Below, one piece after another: positions 35,690 through 48,196 of a DNA stretch of 64,000 bases; position 1 is the first letter of the stretch; each line of letters starts with the position of its first letter. A model generated the notes under the pieces. That model saw only the letters and a program-made list of their open reading frames with translations, searched no databases and was not told where the DNA came from. A program made the translations under genes and the position numbers. Source of the stretch: Gnetum montanum (lineage: Eukaryota > Streptophyta > Gnetopsida > Gnetales > Gnetaceae); assembly GCA_015680685.1 (NCBI GenBank), contig MNCI01007629.1, positions 110,311 through 174,310 of the forward strand. Direction: 5' to 3'.

Positions 35690-37620
35690 CTATTTAGGGC
35701 CATGCATAGTTATCCCCCCTTAACCATGATGGGTTGCATTGATCTAGTGTGGATGAGGGGGCCTGGTATGTTTCAAGATCAAAAACGAGGTCAAACAAGT
35801 GAAAACTCAAGGCTGTGAGGTTATAGGCTTTGCTAGTGTAGGCTTTTGGTCTCTAGGGGTGCTGATTTGCTACCAAAAGTTGAAAGGTAGCTCATCCACA
35901 CTAGATACACACTTCCTAGCATGGATAGATAAAAAATGTCATATCTAGGCCAATTTAATAGCAAATCAAGCATGCATGTTAGCTCCCATGGTTGCCAATG
36001 TTAAGGGCTTGGGTTTGAGGTTAAAATTTAGTAGTTTTGAGGAATTCTAAGTGTACTTTGAGGTTACCCCTCTAGATCCATGCTAGATCCATGTTGACCT
36101 ATGTGGAGTATCTAAAGGGATTAACTATTTGTAGTTTTTTTTAGTTTTGTAAAGTCTAAGGGCTCTTAGAGATGCTAATAGGGTTCTAAGGTGCATGCAA
36201 GGCCATCTGGTGTCATTTTGAGGTGTTTATGAGCCTCCCAAGGAACACTCCCTTAACATCCACAATAGCTCCATGCTAGATAGTGTGAATAAAGGGGGTC
36301 ACCAACATGGGAGTAATAGTGATCATGAAATAGAGTGGATTTTTATGAAGTTTTGACTACTAGGGTCTCTGAGAGGGTAAGGAAGATAACACATGTCAAT
36401 TTTAGTGTAAATCGTAAGAGTTTTGATCATAGCCCCTTCATCCACACTAGATCCATGCTAGGTAGCATGGATGAGGTCCTCTTGTAGCATGGCTCAACTT
36501 GGATTCAAGTTTTTGTTCACTTTTGATAAGATTTGATATGGCTTCAAAGCTACCAAGTCTTCCAAGGTTTAGGGTCAATATTTGATGTTAAAATCCACTA
36601 TTTGGAAGGCTCCTTGATGCATCATGTAGTCATCCCCCCTTTATCCACATTAGGTAGTGTGGGCCCATCATGGATGAGAGGGGGATGATAGCTTTTAACA
36701 TTTCTGATCAATATTGTGACATCTGAAGTCTTTGAAATGCTCCAACAAGGTTGTAAGGTCATTAGGGTAAGTTTTAAGATTATTTTTGGCTACAAAATAG
36801 ATTTTTTTGTATACCCCTAGGGCACCCATGTTGCACCCACACTGGGCAACATGGATGGATGGTTCACTAGCATGGACAAGGTTTTATATGTAAAACTTAG
36901 CTCAAATCTTGGTAAGTATTAACTACCAAAGACCATAGCAAGGTATCAAGGATATTGAAGTACATTTTATAGTTGTTTAAGGTTGTGAAAAGTGATTTAT
37001 GGCATACCCCTAGGGCATCCACGCTGGATCCACACTGGGTAGTGTGGATGGAGGTTTCACCAAGATGAGAAAAGTGTTTAGATGTAAAACCTAAGTTATT
37101 TTTGACTAATCTATGTTATTAGAAATTGATACAGGATGTTAGAGTCAAAATATGTTAACTGGGTGGTCGATTTTAGCAATTGAAGGTCACCCCCATCCAT
37201 CCACATTGGGCAACATGGATGGAGCCCCCCCTTAATGTAGATCAACCAAATTTGAAAGTTTTTGGTAATTTTGACTAGTTTTGCCAAGGTCTCAGGGTTA
37301 CCGAGGATGGTCAGAGAGGTTTAAGGCTATGTGGGATCCACCCAAGGGTCAAATTAGGGCTTGGTGAGTACCAAAGGGTGGGCATGGATGTTATCTCCCT
37401 TTGGAAATGCTAGATCCACACTAGGCAATGTTACCCTAGTGTGGATGCCTAAAGTGGCAAGCTTTATCGAGGTCTTACCCCATTCTGGAGTCTTAGGTTC
37501 ATGTATGTTGATGGTAGCTACCAAAAATGGCAAGGAGATCAATGTGGAAGCATTGTAGATCAAAGGGGGCTAGCACCCATGCTCGATCCATGCTGCCCAT
37601 TGTATATATAGGGGGAAATA
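35690..37620 (+). repeat. Diverged tandem array with hairpins, period about 190 bp (element 2)
   Basis: A hairpin-forming phrase such as ATCCACACTGGGTAGTGTGG recurs near 36,070, 36,262, 36,443, 36,645, 36,825, 37,030, 37,200, 37,405 and 37,580, so the spacing is about 170-205 bp. It occupies the same place as the 189-bp array in element 1, upstream of the antisense gene, but the sequences have drifted far apart. Small frames here (37,361-37,558; 37,527-37,712) have no support. Confidence 0.7.
37603..37610 (+). promoter_or_regulatory. TATA-like box upstream of antisense gene, copy 2
   Basis: TATATATA followed by GGGGG lies about 460 bp upstream of the ATG at 38,070 and at the end of the tandem array. 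Confidence 0.4.
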
Positions 37621-38069
37621 AGGTGAAACATGTTTTGGATGTTCTAAGGGGTCAAAACCCTAACATTTGTGAGGTTTCCAAGCTTGTAACACCATTCATG
37701 GGAGGCATATGATGGAAACCACACCAAGAAATTAAAATTTTTGAAAGTTGCTACTATCTCCCACCACTCCTAGCATTGAAAAGACCTTCCCCCTTTTGCA
37801 CTTTAGTGCACCATGAATTTCAATGCATAAAATTGTCAACAAAGTATGGAAGAAGGCATTTAGGTTTTGGATATGGGTTTTATGTCAAATTTTGCAAAAA
37901 TCACAACTTTCATTCCATCACACAACACATTGGAGCAAAGATTTGGTAGAGGTTTTTGCTTCAAAGAACTTCTCATTTTCAATGTGGGTGCTACAGATCT
38001 CCTCTCAAGTAGTGTTCAAGCTTTCATCCTCCCAATCTTCAAACTTCTCCAACGTAGATTACTAAAACC

Positions 38070-41000
38070 ATGAAGAAAAGAGGTGGAAAAAGTAATAATC
38101 CAGTGATTGAAGAGGTGGATGCAATAGCCCAAGGTACCTCCAACCTACCAAATCTTTTTTTCATTCAGAGTTCACATGCTACAATCCCAAGGTAGGCCAT
38201 TGCTAGCCATTTTGTTTATTTCATAGCCATTTTTTAAATGCTTTTTCTAGTTTGGTATAGGGTCTTTTTTTTCAGATCTAGGACATTGTGTGTGCTAAAA
38301 ATAAAATTTTAAAAAATCATATTCCCTATTTTTATGTTTTTTACGTGGATCTATAGTTTTTTGATTATTTAGGCTTTGTTTAATTAGGTTGTACTATTTT
38401 GAATCAATTTTTTACTAGTTTTGGTAAAAAGCAAGCATAATTTTGAAAGCTTTTGTTAATAAATCAGTTATGCATCATTAAAATTTATGGTTTTTTTAGT
38501 TTGTAGTGCTATATTTAAGGTTTTTGTTAGTTGTGATGTTGTTCAAATCAAAGTTATAATGAGGGAGATGTAGTCATTTTGGTTATGTTTCATGCTTGAT
38601 GTTTGTGCCGTTTTCAAATTTTTATAAAAGTTTACAAATTTTTTCTTAAGAAACAATATGGGTGTTGAATTTTCAAAGATTATGAGTGTGTAGGAATAAA
38701 TTTAAGCTTTCAAATGGTGGTGCAATCACTCTATTTGAAGTTAAAAAAATGGTGAAGTTTTTACCAACCCTGCGTGAAAGAAGGTTTCTAGTGATGGCTA
38801 CAATCATGTTAGTTTGATGATGTTTTATGCAAAGATGGCTATGGATTTTGGCTTTTTCTAATTACAACTACAAATTTTATGATTTTAGGATTCCTTTAGT
38901 GGTGGAATCACTAAAATCAGGGTTAAAATAGATTTTTTAATGAATTTTTCATCAGGGTTATGTAAATTAGGCTTTGTTATGGCTATATTGGTTTTACCCC
39001 TTGGAGATGGACAGTGTTGACATACATAGAAATTTTTTGTCAATGTCTAATACTCTTGGAGATGCATAAAAATATTAGTAGTTTTCTAAATTTGATTTCA
39101 ATGTTACTAAAATTTTTTACTATTTTTAGTAAGTATCCTCCTATGGTCGTTTTCTAGGTTTTGGAGGCTTTTCTATGTAAATGTTATTTTAAACTAAGGC
39201 ATAATTTTGGTCATGAAATTTTAGCTACAATGTATAAAGGCTATAAAGGCTGCAACAATGTTGATGTTGAAGTTCTAAATGAATTTTAGCAAACACCTTA
39301 TAGTTTTTTATAGCAACTAATTTTGCCCCTAACTAGGATGTTTGGTAAAACTAGTTAACAAATTCTAAGTGTTGAAACATGATCCTAATGGTGCTTTGAT
39401 TTTTCATGGAAGGCCTTACTAAAGACCATATTAATTTTGGTTGAGTTGGTACACATCTTATGCTATATCAACCAATCTAAGATGAAAACCCCCTTCCTAG
39501 ACTTGGTTTTGGAATAGGGCTTACTATGGTTCTAACTAGGGGCAAGGGAATTCTTTGCCTGCATCCTATAGAACTTTAGTTGGATGCTATAGTCACACTT
39601 GTTTGTAGATGTGACAAGGGTTATAGTGGAGACCTTACTTGCCTAGGTCTGTGAGACTAATCATCAGGTTCATAACTAACGATCCTAAAACCTAAGTAGT
39701 AGGAGAGTTGACAAAGACTAGGAACATCATCGACACACATTACTTGTTGGAGATCTAGAGCACGACAAAGTATTCTTAGTATAATGTTGATAATACTTGA
39801 TGGTGGCACATGGAATCCACATGCTATTCTAGAACCTCCCTAGCACCATGTACCAACTATAGGGGTAAGCATGGTTATTATAGTTTTCTAATATTTTTGG
39901 CTTTACTAGTTTAGTCAGCTTTCTTAACTTGTCAGTTTTATGCACATCTTGTAGGTACAAGGTTAATGAACAAGGTTTTATTAGGAATGATCAAACATTG
40001 ATGGTGGCCTAAACCACCTTAAGTGTATTTACCAAAGACCCTAAGATTAGAACTATTGTAAATGAGTAGTTAAAAGCGAATTATGATAAATACATTAATA
40101 TGTTTAACCTTGTTTCCAAGAAGTGTGTAGCTATCAAAACATCACATAGCTAGTGAGTGGTCCCCAATAACATTAGGGAGAAGGGTGTTGCTACTAGGAC
40201 CCCCACATGAGCTTTGTTGAATAAGAAGAAGAAAGGTGAGAATAAGAATGGTTTATTATGCTATGTCTAATGTTGTTACAACTACATTTTGGTTTTGCTA
40301 TGTGTGCCTATGTTGATGCTAAGCATTTGTTGTTGTCCTACAAGAACTTCCACTTCCTCCAACATCACCTTATCCATTTCAGGATGCCTTGAGGTTACCC
40401 TCATCCTAAATTTTAGTGAGGTGAGGCCAAGAAATAAGTAGTTGAGGAGATAGGCACCTAGGAACATCTAAGCAAACATTGAACATGTAGGATTGCTTAA
40501 TGCTTTCATGGCACCTATCCCCTCCATCCCTTCTGCAAAGATGATGAACATCATTAACTCCTTCAATGTAGAAGCCAATCAATTTAGCACTACAGTATGA
40601 GGCCAAATAATCACCATTCTTGTTAATGATGAGATCTTCTATGACTTGTTTGGTGTTCTTGCTGATGGGATAAATGTTGCCACCAAACCAATGATGGAGG
40701 CTAACTATTGTGAGGAAGTTGAGAAGTGGTCTAGTGCTAGTAAGGGCCACTCTGGACTTGCCTTATATGGCTTCATGAATCCTAAAGCAAAGGAATATTA
40801 TCCTTTGCTTCAATCTTGTGCTTTTCCTAGAAGGTGAATCTTGTGCTTCATGAATCTTGTTACAAAAGAAGGTGATTAATATTTCACAGGGATGGACCTT
40901 TAAGAAGGTCCTAATGGAGGATATGTATTTTAACTAGGCTACTTCCTTGGCTTTAGGAATTTGAGAGGAGCTCCTTAAACTCTATGAAGATACCTCTACC

Positions 41001-43109
41001 ATAATCCACATGCATTATGCATTTTTTGTAGTCTATTTGAAGAGGTTTGTAGATTTTCTAGTGGTAAGGAGAGGTGGATGTTTTGGGGCACAAGACCCCA
41101 ACCAACTCTCTAGGCCTTCGATAAAGCATATGTATCCCACTATGCATGTCCAAAATCCACTAGAGGAGATGGATGACTCGATGTCTATTACCATCAAGGA
41201 TTTTGATGGTAGGCGATGTGCTTCCCTTGATAGCATGGGAAAGGAGCCCCTCATAGTCCCATTGAATGTCAAGAGGGCCTTAGAGTTATGCTTTGAGGCT
41301 GATGGGGAAACTAGGATGAAATTGAAATGACCCATGGAGGAAGCACCACTAGCATTGGAGTCACCCATCATCAAGAAGCTCAAGCTAACGCTCAACTGAT
41401 CACATCAGGCAACTACCAGTAAGTTCGACTATGTTTTAGTGTTTAGTTATACTATGTTCTATGTTTTATGGCTATGCATGTTAAACTTTTTTTATAGGTA
41501 GTGATGGTATCTAAGCATCAAGACATGGTAGCCTAAGCTACTGCTGAGGAGGAAGAACAAAGGCATGCAGTTGCCATAGTGAAGGAGGCACAAAGACATG
41601 CCACTATCACAACGATGGAGAAACAAAGGTGTGCAGAGGAGGCACTCTTACAATAACATGAGGTTGAAGGGTTAGCCAACATTGTTTTAGATGACCTGGA
41701 TGCCTTATTCAATGAGCCATTGCTAGATGCATCCCTCATCATTATCCCTAAGAATGAAGAGGAGGAGCTAGGTATGCACACATCTTAATTCTACTTGTCA
41801 TATCATATGGTTTTATGTTTGGTTTCGTTCTAACTGTTTAATGATTATTATGCTTATTGTAGTTCCTAAGCCATAAGCAAAGGCCTCTACACCTAAGTTT
41901 CATGTGAAACCATGGGTAGATGTTCTAGATAACATGGATTTCATGCATGGAGTGGCTAAGGACATCATCGATTGATTGCAACAAGTTGCATCCTAGATTG
42001 GTAAGAACTATGTTTTATTTTCCTTAGTTGTTTTGATATGAGTTGTATCTATGTTATAGTTATCTTAGGTTTTATATTGTGCTTATGGTTATATGTATGG
42101 TCATGATTTGTTTGCAGTGCCATCAGTTTCGTGGGACCCAAATTGCAACATGGAGTTTAATTCCTTGCCAAAGCTTCCCTCTAACACTCAAAATGTCCCC
42201 CTAAAGTTATACGAAACTACCACTAATCTTTTAGTTTCATGTGCAAAAACTTCATGGGAGTTTCAAAGGTCCAACAAATCCCTATGGGAGTAAGTTGTGG
42301 CCTTGAGGAAGAAGACCAAATGGTAAGCTGAGATGATCAGGGATCTTCAAGATCACAAGATCTTTGTGGAAGCTGAAGTGGCTAACTCAAATAGCCTACA
42401 AATCAAAGAGATCACATGGGTATGATATTGGAACATGATCCATGAAAAGGTGGCACTTTCTAGGGAGATGGTAGAGCAACGGATGTAGATGAATCTCATC
42501 TCCCAAAAAGCCAAGGACTATAAGGACTATTATGTGTGGGTCCTAGAGTGGGACAAGACACAAAAGGATCATAAGAGAAAGTACAAGGCTGATTGGGAGA
42601 CATATCTTAAGTGGCTTAAGAAGGAGACTATGGAACCATAAATGAGAGAGTTATTCATCCAAGGGATTTAGGTTGAGAGTGCCTACCAACTCTTTGAAAG
42701 AACTTTCACAGTGGCCAAATCTCCTACTCCTAAGATCTCCACAATCATGGGTGAGACTTCTATGGCTACAGTGTCATGGGACCTACCTAATTAGACTGGA
42801 GTGGACCCAACAAATACCTTCACAAGTTTTAATCTTGGGACTAGGCTAACATGACACAAGATCAAATTCTCCATTGTTTGGAGGCTAGTCTTCAACATCT
42901 TTCCTAGGAGGCTATTGAGCTAGATTTCCCATAGGTTTTATGGCCTGTTTTTAGTTTTATCATTTTTGTTTTGTTTAAGGTATCCATTTTATTGTTTGAT
43001 TACTAATTGGTTTCATGTTATTATGTCACAGGAACTAGATGATGTTGGTAGCCCCAGCAGTGATGGCAATGATGATGATCTTCCACCTCCTCTTCCAAAT
43101 GCCCCATAG
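38070..43109 (+). pseudogene. Antisense eight-exon gene of the Tat element, copy 2 (unknown product)
   Basis: Approximate exons: 38,070-38,191; 39,413-39,864; 39,955-40,250; 40,345-41,418; 41,498-41,771; 41,863-42,000; 42,118-42,934; 43,032-43,109. It starts with ATG (MKKRGGKSNNPVIEEVDAIA). Donors such as GTAGGC, GTAAGC, GTAAGT and GTATGC and acceptors in T-rich tracts are clear; the donor at 40,250 is weakened. Conserved blocks shared with copy 1 include NEQGFIRNDQTL against NDQGLIKNDQTL, the FYDLFGVLADG block, and PKLPSNTQNVPLKLYETT. The tail is acidic and Pro-rich (DDLPPPLPNAP) before TAG. Stops, mainly at Gln positions, and several indels break it. The gene lies antisense between the protease of element 2 and the array. 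Function unknown. Confidence 0.7.
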
Positions 43110-43450
43110 TGCTACTAAATGCTTGTTGTAACAAATTTTGTTATTGTTTCATTTTTATTTAGATGGATATTGTATGGCCAATGTTGGTCCATGTTTCAAT
43201 TGTAGATGGTTTATAGTTATTTATTGTTTCAACATTTGTGCCACATAGTGTGACTATGGCTATGTATGTTTAAATGTTGTAAATTTTAAGTTTAGATTTT
43301 AGTTTTGGCTATATATGTTATTGATGGCTTTACTATTTTAAGGTCTTAAGGTTATAAACATTGTAAATGACCATGTTGTAGATGGCTATGTTGGCTATAC
43401 CATTGAAAACAACTATAAAGTTGTAGTTTAAGAATGCATATACATTATAA
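43110..43450 (+). other. 3' flank of antisense gene, copy 2
   Basis: AT-rich, aligned with 22,916-23,280 in element 1 (for example GTTTTGGCTATATATGTT). No AATAAA was seen. No gene. Confidence 0.4.
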
Positions 43451-43556
43451 TATTGTTTGCCAATTTAAGGCCATGACGGGCCATGGGATACTTGCTAGTT
43501 TTAGGCCATGGTGGACCATGCATTTGATGTTGCCATTTTTAGGCCATGGTGGGCTC
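43451..43556 (+). repeat. Minisatellite, 3 units, same family as 23,290-23,549
   Basis: Three units with the core TTGCTAGTTTTAGGCCATGG. Position relative to the antisense gene and protease is the same as in element 1. Confidence 0.75.
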
Positions 43557-44079
43557 AAGTTATAAGGAAAGATATATTTTTATTTACTTTATATTTTAAC
43601 GTTTTTATGGTTTTTCTGGTTTTATAATTTTTATGAGGTTTTTTTTTTTTGTAATTTATATTGTGCTAAAAAGGGAAAACAAAGAAAGAAATAGGCTTTG
43701 ATAAATAAAAATGCAAACTAGAGTATATGCTAAATAGGCTTTGATAAATAGGCTATATGTAGAAAAAGATTAAAATAAAGCAAATAACAAGGTGTAAACA
43801 GGCAATAAGAAGATCTATGCTAACTGGCTATAAATATATATGGTTCCAATGTCATAAGGGCATAGGGTGAAAAGATTAGGGGTGTACATTACTTGTGTAA
43901 ATGCTTCCTAATCTTTGAGAGATTAAGAAATGTGTATGGCCAATTTTATACTAGTTTTTGTTCCTTATTCAGGTCATTGGCAATGTTGAAGGGGAGCTCT
44001 TCCCATAGCATGTCTCATGATCCATTATTATCATTTTCAGCTTCCTCAACTCCCTTGGGTTTCTTAGCTTTGTGACACT

Positions 44080-44760
44080 TCAGAGCCCTGCTCTATGTCT
44101 ATGTTGTTAATAGCTAGGGGAACCATGTTATCACCATGAATGATGATTTTACCTCCCTTGTAAGGAAGATGAATTTCTTGGTGGATTGGTAAGGATACAG
44201 CTCATAGTTGAGCCAACCAATGCCTATCAAAGATAAGGTTGAACTTTTGTGTTTCCTCTACCATCAAGGAATTTGAAGTTATGGGGAATTGCTCCTTTAC
44301 CACAAACTCCAAAGAGATGGATCACTTAATAGCAACCTATGATCTATTAAAGAACTTGAGAGCTAATTTCATTGTGTGTTGTAGTTACTCTAGGTAAGCC
44401 TAAATGTTCAACTATGGTGGATGGAATGACCTTCGTAGCAGCCCCATCATCTACATGCACCCGATGCATCTTGTCTTACCTAACCTAGATTGTGATGAAG
44501 AGAGAAGCCTTGGTTACTTTTCCATTCTAGGAATTAGCTTGGATTTTGTTGTTGCAAAACACTAGCAATGTTGACTTCATCTTCTTGGTGAAGAAGGCAC
44601 CATCACTGCATGGATGGATTCTTTGTCAACAGGAATATTCTCACTAACGGAAATAGAAGTTAACATCTTGACCAAGCTTAGGGTTGTGTTTTCTACTAAC
44701 GGAAATGGAAGTTAATAGGAATATTCTCACTAACATCTGTAGAGAAATTCATAATCAAGT
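44080..44760 (-). pseudogene. Element 2 aspartic protease region
   Basis: Minus-strand reading near 44,460-44,400 gives MHRVHVDDGAATKVIPSTIV, the protease active-site block in which the canonical Ser/Thr is not present (Asp-Asp-Gly-Ala), followed by EHLGLPR. Upstream of it there is a local duplication of a phrase about CTAACGGAAATAGAAGTTAA (near 44,644 and 44,697), which disrupts the frame. It lies directly after gag, as in element 1. Confidence 0.65.
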
Positions 44761-47480
44761 CATACAAGCTTAGGGTTGTGTTTTCTACTTAAGAAACTGT
44801 TTGACTTATGTCATCGCACTTAGAAATTTTTTGTCATTAGCCATGGGCTTGTTGTCCTGATTGTGCTTAACCTCCTCCATGCATTCCAAAATGTGAATCT
44901 CATTTTTATGTTGTTATGGATTTTCCTCTCTTCCTCTCCCTTGGCTCTTAGTTTCCTCCTGTGGTTTGCTTGTCAAAGTAGCTTGGGTTACAGAGGTCAT
45001 GGGTACTAAAAATATGAGAGTTGACTTTGGTGGATCCACTTCCTTCTGTCCCTCAGCCTACTTGTCATCCTTGTTGTTGGGTTTTTGCTTAGGCTTTTTC
45101 CTTTGCTTGGTTGAGGTCTTTTTGTTATCATTGTTGGTTTGTGAGGAAGAGTTTGTAGCATTAGCTACCATGGGAGGTCACTGTTCAATGATAGGGGTAG
45201 GTTGGGTTATGTTGGCTTGGGGCTCCTTAGGGGGTGTCTATGATGGTATCCTCACAAAAAAGGGGGGGTCTTAAGCTAGTGGAAACTGAAGAACCCCATT
45301 CATCATGAGGGGGTATCCAAATCATAAATGGTTCCCTTACAGGCCTTCAATTTTCATTGATGTTGAACACTGATATAATGTATGCATTATTTTTGGTGTT
45401 CAATGGAACTTTATACACTTGCATCAACTAGTTCTACAATTAGGTAGGGTTAGAAGCATCTAGGACCAACTCTCCCTTATTTATCATCTTTTAGTGTAAT
45501 GCAGAAGTCAATGTCACAACTAGGCAATTGATGATAGTGGCAAAAGTGGTCAAGCCTAATGTACTTAAGTACTTGAGGGTCATCCTTCATTGCTCAAGTA
45601 GGATCTTTGGCTATCTCACATAGCCTTTCATGCTTTTTAGAAGTAGCTTTAGGCATCTGCTTATATTGGATGCTCCCACTCTTTAACAGTTAATCTAAGG
45701 ATTTGGATGAATTCAAAGGTAGCATAGTATATTTAGTCATGTCCTTTTGCTCAAAGTTGGGTCTATAGATGAAGTTGATGTAGTGGCCCCAGAGGTTGAT
45801 GGCTAGTTATTTTGGTTGTTAGTATGGACCTTGGGTGGATTAGCTTTTGGCCCCTAGTTAGTCATTTTTGTCTCTTTGGCTGCTATTGCTACCACCACAT
45901 TGTTCTATTTACCCCTCTTCTTGTCTCTTCATGTATGTTGGTTTTGGTATGCCATGTAGGCAAGGTCGTGGCTAACCTCCACAACATCCTCTATGTTCTT
46001 AGTCAAGGAGAATCCTTGACTAAGTGACTATAGATAAAGGTAATACAAATTGGACTTGATAAAATCATTAACCATCCCCTTGAATATAGCCACACTATAG
46101 GTTTCGATATCTTGTTAAGTAGACTGTCCCATCATTGGATGAGTTGCTGCATGAGCTAAAGTGATCCCTGCATGACCTTCATCAACTAGTTAAGCATGGT
46201 GTCAGGCTTTAAGTTATACTTGAAAAGGTTAATGAACTAAGATATGAGGTCTTCTAGAGAGGATATAGATCCTGTAGGTAAGGTGTGGTACTAGTCAAGC
46301 ACTTTTCCTCTAAGGGACAGAGAATACCTATATGATTGTGTGTAGCCATGACTACAACAACAAGCACTTGGATTCAAAGTTTATAAGATGAGCATTGGGA
46401 TCACCTTCACCATTGTATTTATGAATTTTAGGATAAGGACATGAGGAGGAAGTATTAAGGGTGGGACCATAGGGTTGATGGGATCATCTTGGTAAAAGTC
46501 CATGACCTTAATGATTTAATATGTAGAGGCCTTAAGCCTCTTCAACCCCTCTGTTAGGTCTTGTACCATCTAGAAATCTTGATCTAGGCAATAGGATGCT
46601 CCTGTCAGTTGTGGAATCTACACAAAATATTGTGGCATTTGTTGGGAGGCATGTGGCCTCATTATCACTTATGTCATGGAGGGGAGAGGTTGTGTTATTG
46701 TGATGATCAATGGACCAAACAAAGAGAATGAAATTTATGCTAGTATTTGTGGCATAAAAGGAATGAAGGGGGTGTGTGACCCCTAGGTTTCTTGAGGTTC
46801 CATGGTGGATCCCACCTAAGTGGGCAATGGATTGATGGTGGTGACCGCTACCGATGATGGTGGCACTGACCTAGGCTAGGTGGCGAATGGCATGAAAAAG
46901 TGGAATGTGATAGACTACAACACTGATTATGTGTGGTGTGTAGCTATGACTAGTATGGGCTTGAACATGGTCAAGTAAGAGAGGGTAGAGGACGATGGCA
47001 TTTGTTCCATGGAGGAGATAAAGGGAGTGGAGGTAGGCACTATAACCTTTGGTTTTTCTTGTCGAAACAACCCACCTATGATGTTTTCATGTTTAGATTC
47101 CACCCTAAACTCATCATCCTCCTCCTCTTGGTACTCATCCAAGCTAACCTTCTCATCCTTTCCATCCATTTCAATTAATTGAGATAGGATGTGAGCATAG
47201 GTGTCAATAAGGGATCTCTAATCATACATGGAAGGAATAGACTCTTGCCCATCTCAGTGTATGAGCTCGTACTCTCTTTTCGCTTCTACTTCCATCCATG
47301 GAATTAGCATGCTAGCCTAGATTTTGGCACAAATTTAGTTGGAGTGATATTCATTTATCATTGTGAATCGAGGAATTTTCCCCCTAAGTCACAAGGATTG
47401 CCTACATTTAGCCATGACAGGATCTTTGGGGTCATAGACCCACATAGCTTGCTGGTCAGAGACATTATCAATAAAGTTAA
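44760..47480 (-). pseudogene. Element 2 Gag
   Basis: Minus strand, parallel to 24,760-27,500 in element 1. The best blocks are 46,927-47,169 (SLDEYQEEEDDEFRVESKHE, with the GGLFRQEKPKV match to element 1) and the gag core around 46,150-46,450. The core contains the GDPNAHLI-type segment and a W-Y pair in a badly broken frame. The Pro/Gln-rich part near 46,600-46,900 and the linker near 45,000-45,300 have no clean frame. Plus-strand frames here (44,966-45,274; 45,812-46,027) are shadows. Confidence 0.65.
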
Positions 47481-48196
47481 AGGGTAAGATGGTTGATTTT
47501 CCAAACAACATGGTGAAAAAGTGCTAAAAATGGTTAAATGAAGTTATAAAATATTAGAAAGAGTGTAAATTCTAGCAAGAAAAATTCATAAATGGTGAAA
47601 AAAAAGGAAAAAAATGATTGAAAATGAGTTACTTGCTATAAATAGTAAGTGGTTGACAAAGGAAGGTATACCCCTTTACTAAAAATGGCAAAAATGGTAA
47701 ACAATGAGTATCAAATTGCAACCACACTAAGCTAGCAACTACACCAATGCTAGGAGGGAAAATGGAAAAGAAGGAGGTAATATGGAAATGTCCCAAACCT
47801 ATCTTGATAATGTTTGTGGGAGGGGGTTTACTTTTTTGGAATGTGGGATTTTACTACTAAAAAAGAAGTGGAAGTGGATTTCAACAAGGCTATCAACCTT
47901 GAGAAGAGAGAACTTTGGAAACAAAAGGGAAATGTTTTCAACAGTACATCAATGCTAGTTTTGGTTTTGAAATTCACAACAGGTGTTGTGAAAATCTAAA
48001 ACCCAAACACCTGCAACTTCCATGTTGAGGCATTCATTGCAAGGGTATGAATGACAACATTGGTTGTTGTGAAGATTCAAAAGGTTTTTGCTGTAAAAAT
48101 TAAATATTTTGAAAAAGCAAGCAATGTTGGCAATGGGGTGAATAGGTTTTGACATAGAAATTGGATGAAGGTCCTCCTAGCATAAAAAAAAATATT
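47481..48196 (-). other. Element 2 leader between 5' LTR and gag
   Basis: Matches the element 1 leader (for example TTTACTAAAAATGGCAA) but has a single copy of the block duplicated there. No gene is visible. Confidence 0.5.
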
